A DNA stretch of 64,000 nucleotides from Microbacterium commune (GCF_014836945.1 NZ_JACSPX010000001.1:861727-925726); one strand, 5' to 3'; shown: positions 8,180-17,450, numbered from the stretch's first letter. The notes: generated by a model from the letters alone, not told the origin. Numbers and translations: made by a program.

Positions 8180-9402
8180 CGGTGCGTCTCCTTCTCGAGA
8201 ACCTGCAGCGCTCCGGCTGCGTGGAGCGCAGCGTGCTCCTGCGCGATACGGGCCGCGGCGTCGGCCGGGTCGAGGTCGGGGTTCCACAGCCGCTCGGCCA
8301 CCGCGAGCAGCCGGGGGAAGAGCATCGACATCAGGTCGTCGCCGTCGAGCACGAACTCCGACCAGACCCCGGCCTGCACGCCGATGCAACGAGGATCGGC
8401 CGTCTCGGGCCACGGCGCGGTGAGGATGTCGGCGACCGAGATCCCGGGCACCATGCCCTTCTGCGGCGACTCGGCGTCTGGGTCGATGCGGTTGAGGTAC
8501 AGGGTGCGGGCGTCGGCGAAGACGAAGCGCTGACCGGCGGCGGCGATGCGCTGCATCCCGCGCGACTCGTCCCAGGCCACGACGAGCGCGTCCTGATCGT
8601 CCCAGATCTCGCACGCCTCGTCCCACACCGCGACGCGCTTGCCGTTCTCACGCAGCACGTCGGCGGCGACGTCCATGAACCAGCTCTGCAGCTGCTCGAC
8701 TCGCGAGACGCCGCGCCGTCGCATCCACTCGCCGATACCCGGATCGGATGCCCATTGCGGGAAGGCGCACTCATCGCCGCCGATGTGCACGTAGTCGCCG
8801 GGGAAGAGCTCGGCGATGCGCCGCATGATCGCCGTCACGAAGTCGCGCGCCTCGTCGGTCGGCCACAGCAGGTCGTTGCGCGCGGGCCACCACATGTGCT
8901 CGCGCATGGATCCCTCGGGCAGCGGCGCCGCCGCGGGTCGGCCGAGGTGCGGGTATGCCCCGACGGCCGCCATCATGTGACCGGGCAGATCGACCTCGGG
9001 CACGATCATCACGCCGTGCTCCGCGGCGTGGGCGACGACCTCGGCGATCTCGGCGTCGGTGTAGAAGCCGTTCGTCCACCTCTCGTCCTGCTCGGCCACG
9101 GCGCGCTCGCGGGTGTCGCCGAGCAGCGAGTCGTAGTCGTCGAATCGGCCGCGCGGCAGGAAAGCCCCCTCGGCCGTGAGCATCGGGTACTCGGGCACCT
9201 CGAAACGCCAGCCCTGATCGTCGGTGAGGTGCCAGTGCAGACGGTTGAAGCCGTACCGGGCGGCGAGTTCGATGACGCGCGTGATGACGGCCACCGGGTA
9301 GCAGGTGCGCGCCGAGTCGATCAGCAGTCCGCGCCACTCGGCGCGGGCGGAGCGCCCGGTGACGGGGCCTACGTCGACCTCGGGCAGATCATGCAGGCTC
9401 AT
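8176..9402 (-). CDS. GH20 beta-N-acetylhexosaminidase
   Basis: Removes terminal N-acetylglucosamine or N-acetylgalactosamine. ATG 9402 overlaps the upstream permease stop as ATGA and gives 408 residues. Visible GH20 features are the first barrel strand and loop (RGLLIDSARTCYP), NRLHWHLTDDQGWRFE, PEVDLPGHM, and the catalytic pair in YVHIGGDECAFPQW (D210-E211), used in substrate-assisted catalysis. The protein is almost only the catalytic barrel, without the N-terminal GH20b domain of many homologues, and lacks a signal peptide. It is therefore cytoplasmic and would act on imported oligosaccharide. Confidence 0.93.
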   Translation of the reverse strand: MSLHDLPEVDVGPVTGRSARAEWRGLLIDSARTCYPVAVITRVIELAARYGFNRLHWHLTDDQGWRFEVPEYPMLTAEGAFLPRGRFDDYDSLLGDTRERAVAEQDERWTNGFYTDAEIAEVVAHAAEHGVMIVPEVDLPGHMMAAVGAYPHLGRPAAAPLPEGSMREHMWWPARNDLLWPTDEARDFVTAIMRRIAELFPGDYVHIGGDECAFPQWASDPGIGEWMRRRGVSRVEQLQSWFMDVAADVLRENGKRVAVWDEACEIWDDQDALVVAWDESRGMQRIAAAGQRFVFADARTLYLNRIDPDAESPQKGMVPGISVADILTAPWPETADPRCIGVQAGVWSEFVLDGDDLMSMLFPRLLAVAERLWNPDLDPADAAARIAQEHAALHAAGALQVLEKETHR

Positions 9403-10313
9403 CCCTTGACCGCCCCGGCGACCATGCCCTTGGAGATCTTGTTCTGCACCAGGACGAAGATGATGATCACGGGTACGGCGATCAGGGTGGCACCGGCCAT
9501 CACGCCGCCCCAGTCGGTGGCCTTGAGCCCCTGCTGGAACGACTGCAGCCAGATCGGGAGGGTGACCGAGGAGTCCTTCGACAAGACGATCAGAGCGAGG
9601 GTGTACTCGTTCCAGGCGAACAGGAACCCGAACACCGACGTGGAGATGATCCCTGGCACCAGCAGCGGCAGGGTGACCCGGCAGAAGGCACCGACGCGTG
9701 AGCATCCGTCGACCATCGCCGCCTCCTCGAGTTCGATGGGCACACCGTCGACGAAGCCGCGCATCATCCAGGCGATGAACGGCACGATCGTGCCGATGTA
9801 GAGGATCGACAGTCCGAGCACGGAGTTCAGCAGTCCCCAGCCGTCGAGCATCCGGTACTGGGAGATGAACAGGGCCTCGGCGGGGATCATCTGCACCACG
9901 AGAATCGCGATGATCATGATGGTGCGGCCGCGGAAGCGGAATCGAGAGAGGGCGAAGGATGCCAGCAGCGCACCTCCGGATGCGAAGACGACGGTCAGGA
10001 CTCCTGCGGTGAGCGAGGCGCCGAGCGCCGGCCAGAAGTTCTTGTTCGTGAACGCGGTGAAGAAGTTGTCCCAGGTGAACTGCTGCGGCAGAAGGTGCGG
10101 CGGCCAGGACATCAGCTCGGATTCGGATTGGAAGGCGGAGTTGACCATCCAGTACACGGGGATCAGCCAGAGCAGGGCGAGCAGGACGCCGCCGATGTTG
10201 GCGAGGGGGTGGGAGAAGAACTCCTTGCGCTTGGCTGCGCGGTGAGACCTCCTGGCCTCGGCGTGTGCGGTGGCGGCGACATCCTGCGTGGTGAGGAGCT
10301 GCGGGGTGGTCAT
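9399..10313 (-). CDS. Carbohydrate ABC transporter permease, MalG type
   Basis: A 304-residue inner-membrane permease with six hydrophobic segments and the ATPase-contact EAA loop (ELEEAAMVDGCSRVGAFCRV, then LPLLVPG). It pairs with the MalF-type permease just upstream: its ATG shares a base with that stop (TGATG). No ATP-binding subunit is present in the operon, so a shared MsiK/MalK-type ATPase encoded elsewhere is expected, as is usual for actinobacterial CUT1 importers. Confidence 0.94.
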   Translation of the reverse strand: MTTPQLLTTQDVAATAHAEARRSHRAAKRKEFFSHPLANIGGVLLALLWLIPVYWMVNSAFQSESELMSWPPHLLPQQFTWDNFFTAFTNKNFWPALGASLTAGVLTVVFASGGALLASFALSRFRFRGRTIMIIAILVVQMIPAEALFISQYRMLDGWGLLNSVLGLSILYIGTIVPFIAWMMRGFVDGVPIELEEAAMVDGCSRVGAFCRVTLPLLVPGIISTSVFGFLFAWNEYTLALIVLSKDSSVTLPIWLQSFQQGLKATDWGGVMAGATLIAVPVIIIFVLVQNKISKGMVAGAVKG

Positions 10314-11290
10314 CAGTCCATGCCTCCCTGGCGGTAGAGCATCTGCAGATAGCGGCCGGTGAGGATCAGGGTGAGCAGGAGGATGACCATGGCCAGCGCG
10401 GATGCCACGCCGTAGTCACCCTTGGCGATGCCGGTCTCGTACACGTAGGTGCCCAGCAGGTTCGTCTCGCTGGCGATGCCGCCGGCCTGCTGCAGCACGT
10501 AGATCTGCGTGAAGACGCGCAGATCCCAGATCACCTGCAGCACCCCGATGAGCGAGATGACGGGGGCGATCATCGGGAGCATGATGCGCCGGATCTGCTG
10601 GAAGCTGGAGGCGCCGTCGATCTCCGCCGCCTCCAGCACGTCGCCCGGCACCTGCGCGAGCGCGGCGTAGATCGTGATCGCCACGAGCGGCAGGGATGCC
10701 CAGACGATGACGGCCGAGGCGATCAGGTAGAACGTCCAGAAGTTCTCACCCAGCCAGTGGAAGTTCTTGAAGCCGTCCAGCCCGATCGACGTGAGGAAGT
10801 AGTTCAGCAGGCCCGAGCGCGGGTCGACCAGCCACTGCCACACCGTCAGCGACGCGAGAGCCGGCATGGCCCACACGACGATGAGCGTGGTGTTGAAGAT
10901 GGCCCGGACGAGGGTGTTCAGGCGCAGCATGAGCACGGCGAAGGCGATGCCCAGCAGCATCGTCATACCGGCGGTCACCGCGCAGAACAGCACCGACTTC
11001 AGGAACACGCTCCAGAAGTAGGGGTCGGTGAGGATGGTCTGGTAATTGGACAGGCCGGCCCACTCGGCGGGTCGGCCGAACTGCTGTTCCAGCCCGAAGT
11101 GCTGGAACGACATGATCAGCTGACGGACGAGGGGGTATCCGAGAGCGACCAGGACCATGACGCTCGCGGGGGCGAGCAGCATCCAGGGCGCGAGTCCGCG
11201 GCGCGTGGTGCGCACCGTGCGGCTCATGGGCTGGCTCCACAGCGAGCGTCGCTTCGACGCGCGAGTGGGCCGGTCTGTCGTCTGTGTCAT
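10313..11290 (-). CDS. Carbohydrate ABC transporter permease, MalF type
   Basis: A 325-residue membrane permease, first of the pair. The N-terminus is basic and cytoplasmic, six transmembrane segments follow, and the EAA loop reads VLEAAEIDGASSFQQIRRIM with LPMIAP after it. It lies between the lipoprotein binding protein gene (35 nt upstream) and the MalG-type permease. It forms the translocation channel for the sugar delivered by the binding protein. Confidence 0.94.
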   Translation of the reverse strand: MTQTTDRPTRASKRRSLWSQPMSRTVRTTRRGLAPWMLLAPASVMVLVALGYPLVRQLIMSFQHFGLEQQFGRPAEWAGLSNYQTILTDPYFWSVFLKSVLFCAVTAGMTMLLGIAFAVLMLRLNTLVRAIFNTTLIVVWAMPALASLTVWQWLVDPRSGLLNYFLTSIGLDGFKNFHWLGENFWTFYLIASAVIVWASLPLVAITIYAALAQVPGDVLEAAEIDGASSFQQIRRIMLPMIAPVISLIGVLQVIWDLRVFTQIYVLQQAGGIASETNLLGTYVYETGIAKGDYGVASALAMVILLLTLILTGRYLQMLYRQGGMD

Positions 11291-11324
11291 CTTCTTGCGT
11301 GCGCCTCGGTTCGCGGAGCGGTCG

Positions 11325-12608
11325 TCACTTGTTCAGCGCGGTGTCGAGCTGCTCGTCGAACGCCTTGGCGACGGCGGCGACGTCTTCGCCCTTGGCGATC
11401 CGCGTGAAGAACTCGTTGAGCTGGGTGCTGCCGAAGGCGACACCCCATTCCGGGCTGTTCGGGGTCAGCTTGGAGTTCGCGACGATCTCGCCGGCGATCT
11501 CACCGAAGGGGCCCGAGACGGCGTCTCCGTACGCGGTGTTGCCCGGCACCCATCCCTCTTCGGCGAGGCGCGCCTGGAAGCCCTCGCCGAAGATCGTCTC
11601 CAGCGCCTTCTTGGCCAGAGCGGGGTTCTGGGAGTTGGTCGCCAGACCGATGTTCGAGCCGCCCGCGAAGGTGGCACCGGGCACGCCGGGCTCGTCGGAC
11701 GGGATGGCGAACACGCCCACCTTGTCCTCGTCCCACAGCGCCTGGTCGATCTTGGTGCCGATGTTGCCGGTGCCGATCAGCACGCCGGTCTTGTTCTCGT
11801 TGAAGTAGCGCTCGAACGACTTCTGGCCGGCCTGCGAGTCCAGGCCGTAGGTGGTGCCGCTCTGGAAAAGCTTCTGCAGGTTCTCGAGCGCGGCGAGCGA
11901 CGTCTTCGACGAGGCCTGACCGACCCACGTGTCGCCGTCCTTCTTGGCGTACTCGAAGCCCTGGGCGAAGAGGTACGACTCCACCCCGTGCGGGTCGACG
12001 GCGGCGAGGTACATGCCCGAGAAGTCGTCGACCGCGTCGGGGTTCTTCGCCTGCAGGTCGATGACGGCGTCGGTGAAGTCGTCGATGGTCTGCGGCACCT
12101 CGATGCCCGCCTTCTCGAACAGGTCGGTGCGGTAGTACACGCCACGGGCGCCGGCGTAGAACGGGTAGGCGTAGATCTTGCCGTCGACGGTGGATGCGTC
12201 GACGAACGAATCGATCAGGTCGTCGCCGCCGAGGGCCTTCTTCATGTCGGTGACGTCGGCGAAGGCGCCCACCGTGGTGAAGGTGGTGGTCTGCGTGTTG
12301 CCGATCTCGACGAGATCCGGGCTTTCGTTCTTCGACGCCAACGAGGTCTGCAGCTTGGAGACGATGCCGTCCCACTGCTGAACCTCGATCTTCAGCTCGC
12401 TGCCGGGGTTCTCCTCGGCGAACTCGTCGGCGAGGTACTGCTGGGACTCCTCGGAGAGCGAGCCCTCCATCACCCACATGCGAACGGTGCCTGCTTCGGC
12501 TTCGTCGGTGGCGGTGGCGTCGGCATCTCCGGCGTCTGAGCTGCACGCGGTGAGGGCGAGGACGGCTGACGCTGCTGCGGCGCCTGCCAGGATTCTGCGA
12601 AAGTTCAT
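11325..12608 (-). CDS. Sugar ABC transporter substrate-binding lipoprotein
   Basis: ATG 12608, preceded by GGAGG, gives 427 residues starting MNFRRILAGAAAASAVLALT and a lipobox cysteine at C22 (LTAC). The mature protein matches family-1 extracellular solute-binding proteins (TVRMWVMEGSLSEESQQYLA; GVLIGTGNIGTKID; PGVPGATFAGGSN). It would capture an oligosaccharide outside the membrane and deliver it to the two permeases. As first gene of the operon it sits behind a recognisable promoter and opposite the ROK regulator. Confidence 0.94.
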   Translation of the reverse strand: MNFRRILAGAAAASAVLALTACSSDAGDADATATDEAEAGTVRMWVMEGSLSEESQQYLADEFAEENPGSELKIEVQQWDGIVSKLQTSLASKNESPDLVEIGNTQTTTFTTVGAFADVTDMKKALGGDDLIDSFVDASTVDGKIYAYPFYAGARGVYYRTDLFEKAGIEVPQTIDDFTDAVIDLQAKNPDAVDDFSGMYLAAVDPHGVESYLFAQGFEYAKKDGDTWVGQASSKTSLAALENLQKLFQSGTTYGLDSQAGQKSFERYFNENKTGVLIGTGNIGTKIDQALWDEDKVGVFAIPSDEPGVPGATFAGGSNIGLATNSQNPALAKKALETIFGEGFQARLAEEGWVPGNTAYGDAVSGPFGEIAGEIVANSKLTPNSPEWGVAFGSTQLNEFFTRIAKGEDVAAVAKAFDEQLDTALNK

Positions 12609-12698
12609 GATCCCTCCGATGGAATCGTGCTCCGTGAAGCTCACTGCCGCGTGGAGCGCTGTGTAGGGTCTCGGCGTTGAGATTGTGAGCCGACCTAA

Positions 12699-12727
12699 AG
12701 AATGCACGCCGAAATCGAAAGTGTCAA
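12699..12727 (-). promoter_or_regulatory. Probable sigma-70-type promoter of the amino-sugar operon
   Basis: On the minus strand a perfect -35 TTGACA (12722-12727) is separated by 17 bases from CATTCT (12699-12704), a half-match to the -10 consensus. It lies about 90 bases upstream of the binding-protein start, in a short AT-richer intergenic stretch shared with the divergent ROK gene. Confidence 0.6.
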
Positions 12728-12736
12728 GATTCTGAA

Positions 12737-12749
12737 CAGTATTAGACTG
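12737..12749. promoter_or_regulatory. Possible operator in the intergenic region
   Basis: CAGT-ATTAG-ACTG is a short inverted repeat just upstream of the predicted operon -35 and about 70 bases before the ROK start. Its place between two divergent units suits autoregulatory repression, but the arms are only four bases. Confidence 0.3.
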
Positions 12750-12817
12750 GTCCGCAGGTGCGAGCGCCGTGGCACACCGCCGCGGGCGCTCCACCCAGGC
12801 CGAAGGAGTGACCTCGC

Positions 12818-13972
12818 GTGACCGCACTGACCCCCAACGCGCAGCGACTGCTGCGCACCCTCGTCGCCGACGGCCCCGCGTACCGCGCCGATCTTGCGAG
12901 AGCCCTGGGGGTATCCCGCGCTACGGTGACGAACCTCACCAACCGGCTGAGCGCCGACGGGCTCATCGAGGAGACCGACCCGGAACCGGGGGCGCTGAAG
13001 AATCTGATCGGCACCACACCGAAGCTGGGCGTGCTCGCCTCCGTCATGTTCCTCGTCGACACCTGCACGGCGACGGTCGCGACGCTCGACGGAACAGTGT
13101 TAAAGAGCTTCACACTCGGCCAGCTGGCAGAGGTCTCCGCCACCGACCGCCTCGCTGCGGGTGCCGACCTCCTCGGGCGGCTGCTGGCCGAGCGCGAGCT
13201 GACCCCTGGCGATCTCCGGGCTCTTCATCTCGCCGTCGACACGCAGATGGACGCTCGCTCCGGAGAGGTCTACGCGCAGCGCGCCTCGAGCCGCTGGTAC
13301 GGCGTGAATCCCAAGCGCTACTTCACGGAGCGCTTCGCGGTGTCGGTGCACACCGAGAACTCCGCCCGCCTCGAGGGGCTTGCGGAGTACCTGTGGGGGG
13401 CCGGCCGCGGCCATGACAACGTGCTGTACGTCGACGTCAGCTACGGCGTGACCGCAGGGCACATGATCAAAGGGCAGATCCAGACCGGCGCCAGAGGCGG
13501 GTCCGGCGAGCTCGGGCACACCGTCTACGACTGGAACGGGCCGCTGTGCACGTGCGGCAACTCCGGATGCCTGATGCAGTACGCGTCGATCCCGGCGATG
13601 CTGCGCGATTCCAGCACCGGGACCGGCCGCGTGACGGACTGGGAGGAATTCGTCGCTCTCGCGCACGAGGGCGACCCGGCGGTCATGGCGATCAGCCTGC
13701 GAGCCGCCAAGATCCTGGGGCGCGTCCTGATCAACGTCTGCCACATGATCGACCCCGAGATCGTGGTGCTCAGCGGCGAGATCCCGCGCGCGCTGCCCGG
13801 CTTCGCCGATGTGGTCACCGAGCTGCTTCGAGACCACGCGCTGCCGCTCGTGGCTCGCAACGTGGCCGTGCATCTGGCCGAGCTCGGCTACGACCACACG
13901 GCCAGCGCCCGAGCAGGGATCGAGTCGCTTCGGGCGATCGACGACGTGGTGGCGGAGGCGACGAACGTCTGA
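12818..13972 (+). CDS. ROK-family transcriptional regulator
   Basis: Likely sugar-responsive repressor of the divergent operon. The N-terminus is a winged helix (residues about 6-52, ADLARALGVSRATVTNLTNR). A ROK sugar-kinase-like fold follows (VLYVDVSYGVTAGHMIKG; ARGGSGELGHTVYDWNG) with the zinc motif H234 and C244/C246/C251 (CTCGNSGC). The ATP-binding region is not typical of an active kinase, as in other ROK repressors. GTG start is preceded by AGGAG. Divergent placement beside GH20 and sulfatase genes suggests an amino-sugar inducer. Confidence 0.92.
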   Translation: MTALTPNAQRLLRTLVADGPAYRADLARALGVSRATVTNLTNRLSADGLIEETDPEPGALKNLIGTTPKLGVLASVMFLVDTCTATVATLDGTVLKSFTLGQLAEVSATDRLAAGADLLGRLLAERELTPGDLRALHLAVDTQMDARSGEVYAQRASSRWYGVNPKRYFTERFAVSVHTENSARLEGLAEYLWGAGRGHDNVLYVDVSYGVTAGHMIKGQIQTGARGGSGELGHTVYDWNGPLCTCGNSGCLMQYASIPAMLRDSSTGTGRVTDWEEFVALAHEGDPAVMAISLRAAKILGRVLINVCHMIDPEIVVLSGEIPRALPGFADVVTELLRDHALPLVARNVAVHLAELGYDHTASARAGIESLRAIDDVVAEATNV

Positions 13973-14008
13973 CGCCCGCGCCTGTCGCAAGGGCTCAGGA
14001 CGTCTCGG

Positions 14009-14995
14009 TCACCACCGGGGGTGGACTTGCGCCCGGAACCGGCGATCGTAGAGACCCCGCACAGCCGCAGTGAAATCCGCACCGAGCTCGGGCACCGACC
14101 CCGCGGCCGCGTTCGATTCCGCCTGCGCGGTGCTGCGCGCACCGGGGATCACGGACGAGACGCCCGGAAGCTGGGAGACCCACGCGAGAGCCGCCGTTGC
14201 CGGAGCGAGGCCTGCTCCCGCGGCAAGCGCGGAGAACTCCTGCGCGGCTTCCACGCCCTGGTCGTAGTCGACGCCCGAGAACGTCTCCCCCTGGTCGAAG
14301 GCCTCGCCGTTCCGGTTGAAGCTCCGGTGATCGTTCGCGGCGAACTCCGTGTCGTGGGAGTAGCGTCCCGAGAGAAGCCCGCTCGCCAACGGCACGCGGG
14401 CGATGATGCCCACCCCGGCCTCGATGGCTGCGGGAAGGACCTCGTCGAGCGGCTTCAGACGGAATGCGTTGAGGATGATCTGCACGGTGGCGACGCCAGG
14501 TCGCGCGATGGCGTCGAGCGCCTCGGCGGTCGTCTCGACGCTCACGCCATAGGCGGCGATCGCCTGTTCCTCGACCAGCGTGTCGAGCGCGTCGAACACG
14601 GCGTCGTCAGAGTAGACCGCGGTCGGCGGGCAGTGCAGCTGCACGAGATCGAGCGTGTCGACACGGAGGTTGCGCCGGCTGCGGTCGGTCCAGTCGCGGA
14701 AGTTTTCGAGCACGTAGTTCGCCGGCACCTGCTCCACGCGGCGGCCCATCTTGGTGGCGACCGTGAGCGGGGCATCTGGGTTATCGCGCCGCCACGCCCC
14801 GATCAGCGACTCGCTGCGCCCGTCGCCGTACACATCGGCGGTGTCGAAGAAGGTGACGCCGGCTGCGGCGCTCGCGTCGAGTACGGCTCGGGCATCCGCT
14901 TCACTCACCTCGCCCCAGTCGGCGCCGAGCTGCCATGTGCCGAGACCGATGGCGGAGACGTCGCGACCAGTGCGACCCAGAGTGCGATGCTGCAT
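14009..14995 (-). CDS. Aldo/keto reductase
   Basis: An NADPH-dependent oxidoreductase with a TIM-barrel fold, 328 residues from ATG 14995 (MQHRTLGRTGRDVSAIGLGT). Family signatures visible are FFDTADVYGDGRSESLIG containing the catalytic Asp and Tyr, the TKMGRR strand with the catalytic Lys, DLVQLHCP where the catalytic His is found, and the C-terminal cofactor region VSSVIPGARSTAQ. Substrate is unknown. It follows the truncated epimerase by 10 nt and may share its transcript. The open frame continues upstream, but that extension is not AKR-like. Confidence 0.92.
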   Translation of the reverse strand: MQHRTLGRTGRDVSAIGLGTWQLGADWGEVSEADARAVLDASAAAGVTFFDTADVYGDGRSESLIGAWRRDNPDAPLTVATKMGRRVEQVPANYVLENFRDWTDRSRRNLRVDTLDLVQLHCPPTAVYSDDAVFDALDTLVEEQAIAAYGVSVETTAEALDAIARPGVATVQIILNAFRLKPLDEVLPAAIEAGVGIIARVPLASGLLSGRYSHDTEFAANDHRSFNRNGEAFDQGETFSGVDYDQGVEAAQEFSALAAGAGLAPATAALAWVSQLPGVSSVIPGARSTAQAESNAAAGSVPELGADFTAAVRGLYDRRFRAQVHPRW

Positions 14996-15005
14996 GCGAT
15001 CGAGC

Positions 15006-15764
15006 TTAGGGCGTGGCCGCACCGTCGGCGCCGCCGCGGCTGTGTGACAGGAGCTCGGCGAACAGGGCGTCCAGATCAGGATCGACGCGCTGCAGTTCGG
15101 GATGCCCGTCATGCCACTCGATGATCTCGCGCGCCGCATGATGGAGGGCCACGGAAGGCGAGAAATCCGGTACGAGACGGCGGATCTTGGTGTTGTCGAA
15201 GACGACGGAGTGAGCCATGTCGCCGCTCAGCTGCCCCGCCCGCTCCGGAGCGAGCCGCTCGATCTCGGTGGTCGGTGCATGCCGCAGCCGTGGTTCCCCG
15301 CCGGCGGCCCGCGCGAGGATCGAGTAGATCTCGTTCCACGTGTAGACGAAGTCGCTCGTGATCTGGAACGTGTCCCCGTAGGCGAGCGGGTTGCCGATGA
15401 GCCCGACGAACCCGACGGCGAAGTCGGTGGAGTGGGTGAGGGTCCACAGGGACGTACCGTCGCCGTGGACGACGATCTCCTCGCCCCGGCGGAGCCGATC
15501 GATTGCCGTCCACCCGCCGAACGCCGGGATCGTCCACTTGTCGTAGGTGTGCGAGGGACGCAGCACCGTCACAGGGAAGTCGCGATCGCGATACGCCCGG
15601 GTCAGCAGCTCTTCACACGCGATCTTGTGGCGCGAGTACTGCCAGCGCGGATTGCGAAGTGGGGTCGACTCCGTGATCGGCAGGTGCGCCACCGGCTTCT
15701 GATAGGCGGATGCCGAGCTGATGAAGACGTACTTGCCGATGAACAGCACCTTCAACGCAGTCAT
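15006..15764 (-). pseudogene. NAD-dependent epimerase/dehydratase with internal in-frame deletion of the Rossmann motif
   Basis: From ATG 15764 the protein starts MTALKVLFIG and jumps directly to KYVFISSASAYQKP. In intact family members the FIG is followed by GTG-I-S-S and about 85-90 residues of cofactor-binding domain before the YVFISSASAY strand. All of that is missing, while the frame is kept. The remainder (252 aa) retains the catalytic Tyr-x3-Lys (QYSRHKIACEE) and the substrate domain. Without the GxxGxxG loop it should not bind NAD, so it is probably inactive. The junction is near 15734/15735. The TAA stop lies 10 nt from the aldo/keto reductase start. Confidence 0.75.
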
Positions 15765-15808
15765 GCGGTGCACTCTACCGAGGAGCGAGTGCGGGGCGCG
15801 GTTTCGAT

Positions 15809-15900
15809 TGGCGGAGACGGAGGGATTTGAACCCTCGGTCCCCTTGCGAGGACTCCACCTTAGCAGGGTGGTGCACTAGGCCTGACTATGCGACGTCTCC
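15809..15900 (-). tRNA. tRNA-Ser (anticodon GCT)
   Basis: A class II tRNA with a long variable arm. Acceptor GGAGACG pairs with CGTCTCC, the anticodon loop CTGCTAA sits in stem CCACC/GGTGG, the T-arm holds GGTTCAAATCC, and CCA is encoded. It reads AGU/AGC. Confidence 0.96.
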
Positions 15901-15966
15901 AGGCATCCGAACGAAGAAGACCGGATGCGCCTTGCAAGCATACCCGTTCTCACCAGCAGTCACGAA

Positions 15967-17217
15967 TCAGCCGCGCACGTTGCCGTTCGAGCAGGTCTGC
16001 ACGGCGGCGGAGTTGCCCTTGATCGTGTCGGGCAGGGCGACGACGTCGTCGGGTGTCGGCGCTGCGGTCGCGGATGCCGTCGGCGCCGGAGTCTCGGGCT
16101 CCTGCACGACGACGCCCTCGTTCTCGGTGTTCTGGTGCGTGATCTGCAGCTGCTTGTTCGCCTTGATGGCATCCCACAGCACGGTCGCGGCGCTCTCGTC
16201 GGGGACGACCTTGTTCGCGTCGTACGGGTCCTCCATCGTCGGGTACTGCACGAAGACGATGTCCTCGAAGGGCACGCTCTTCACGGCCAGGGCGATCTGC
16301 ACGATCTTCATCGGGTCGGCCAGCGACGTCGACGCCTCGAGGTTGCTGAGTCCGGTGTCGGCGAGCTTGAGCATGACCGGCACGTTGCCGAGCACTTCGC
16401 TGCTGATCATCTTGCGCGCGAGGCTCGACATGTACTGCTGCTGGTTGCCGATGCGGCCGAGGTCGGAGCCGTCTCCCACGCCGTGGCGGGTGCGCAGGAA
16501 CTGCAGCGCCTGCACCCCTTGGATCGTGTGGGTACCGGCCTCCATGTCGAGTCCGGTGTATCGGTCCTTGATGGGGTTCGCGAGACACACCTCGACGCCG
16601 CCGATGGCATCCGTGATCTCGATCACGCCGCCGAAGGTGACCTTCGCGGCGAACTCGATGTCTTCGCCGGTGAGCTGGGAGATGGTCTTGGCGACGCAGT
16701 TGAGGCCGCCCTTCTCACCGCCGTGCTCGTAGGCGACGTTGAGAGCCTGCTTGCTCATCGCCGGCTTCGTGTCGCCGTTCGAGTCCACGCACTCGGGAAT
16801 GGGCAGCATGAGGTCGCGGGGAAAGCTCACCGCGGTGACGCGACGCGGCTCGGCCGACACGTGCACGAGCAGGTTCACGTCGTTCAGGGTGCCGCCCGCG
16901 TCCTTGCCGGTGCACCGCTCGCCGAACAGGTGCGCGTACTTCTCCTCGCAGGTGTCGACACCCGCGAGGAGGATGTCGAATCCGCCGGGGTACGCGCCGA
17001 TGTCCGGCGGCAGCTCCTTGGTGCCCTCCAGCTCGACCGCGTTCGCGTTGACGGTCGACGTGAACCCGCCGACCACGTACGCCGCGACGCCCACGCCGCT
17101 GACGAGCACGACCGCGAGCACGACGCCGATGATCTTGAGAAGCTGCCCCACTGCACTGGGCGAGCGCAGCTGGCCATGACGTGCCACGGGCTGGCGTCGT
17201 TTGACGGACGTGCTCAC
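15967..17217 (-). CDS. LytR-CpsA-Psr (LCP) family cell-wall glycopolymer ligase
   Basis: LCP proteins attach undecaprenyl-linked glycopolymers to peptidoglycan or lipids outside the membrane. GTG 17217 with an upstream AAAGG gives 416 residues: a basic cytoplasmic tail, one membrane segment (LKIIGVVLAVVLVSGVGVAA), then the LCP domain. Conserved residues include FDILLAGVDT, the Asp in LNDVNLLVHV, SFPRDLMLPIP with the pyrophosphate-binding Arg-Asp, and ALQFLRTRHGVGDGSDLGR. The C-terminus is Thr/Pro-rich and ends with a short LytR_C-like tail. It lies between two tRNA-Ser genes. Confidence 0.93.
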   Translation of the reverse strand: MSTSVKRRQPVARHGQLRSPSAVGQLLKIIGVVLAVVLVSGVGVAAYVVGGFTSTVNANAVELEGTKELPPDIGAYPGGFDILLAGVDTCEEKYAHLFGERCTGKDAGGTLNDVNLLVHVSAEPRRVTAVSFPRDLMLPIPECVDSNGDTKPAMSKQALNVAYEHGGEKGGLNCVAKTISQLTGEDIEFAAKVTFGGVIEITDAIGGVEVCLANPIKDRYTGLDMEAGTHTIQGVQALQFLRTRHGVGDGSDLGRIGNQQQYMSSLARKMISSEVLGNVPVMLKLADTGLSNLEASTSLADPMKIVQIALAVKSVPFEDIVFVQYPTMEDPYDANKVVPDESAATVLWDAIKANKQLQITHQNTENEGVVVQEPETPAPTASATAAPTPDDVVALPDTIKGNSAAVQTCSNGNVRG

Positions 17218-17240
17218 TCGGGTGGCCTTTCGACAGGAAG

Positions 17241-17325
17241 CGGAGGGTGTGGGATTCGAACCCACGGGACATTGCTGCCCACTGGTTTTCAAGACCAGGT
17301 CCATCGGCCGCTCGGACAACCCTCC
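17241..17325 (-). tRNA. tRNA-Ser (anticodon TGA)
   Basis: An 85-nt class II tRNA: acceptor GGAGGGT pairs with ACCCTCC, the anticodon loop CTTGAAA sits in stem CTGGT/ACCAG, and the variable arm is long. It reads UCA and related codons. It lies just upstream of the LCP gene on the same strand. Confidence 0.95.
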
Positions 17326-17450
17326 CGACGCCGGTTCGCACCGGACGGTCAGGGGTCGAGTCTATCGGTTCCGGGGAAGCCGATCAGGACGACCCATTCT
17401 TGCGCGGCCGCCTGGGGATCTTCTGGGGGGATGCGGTTGGAGGCGGTGCG

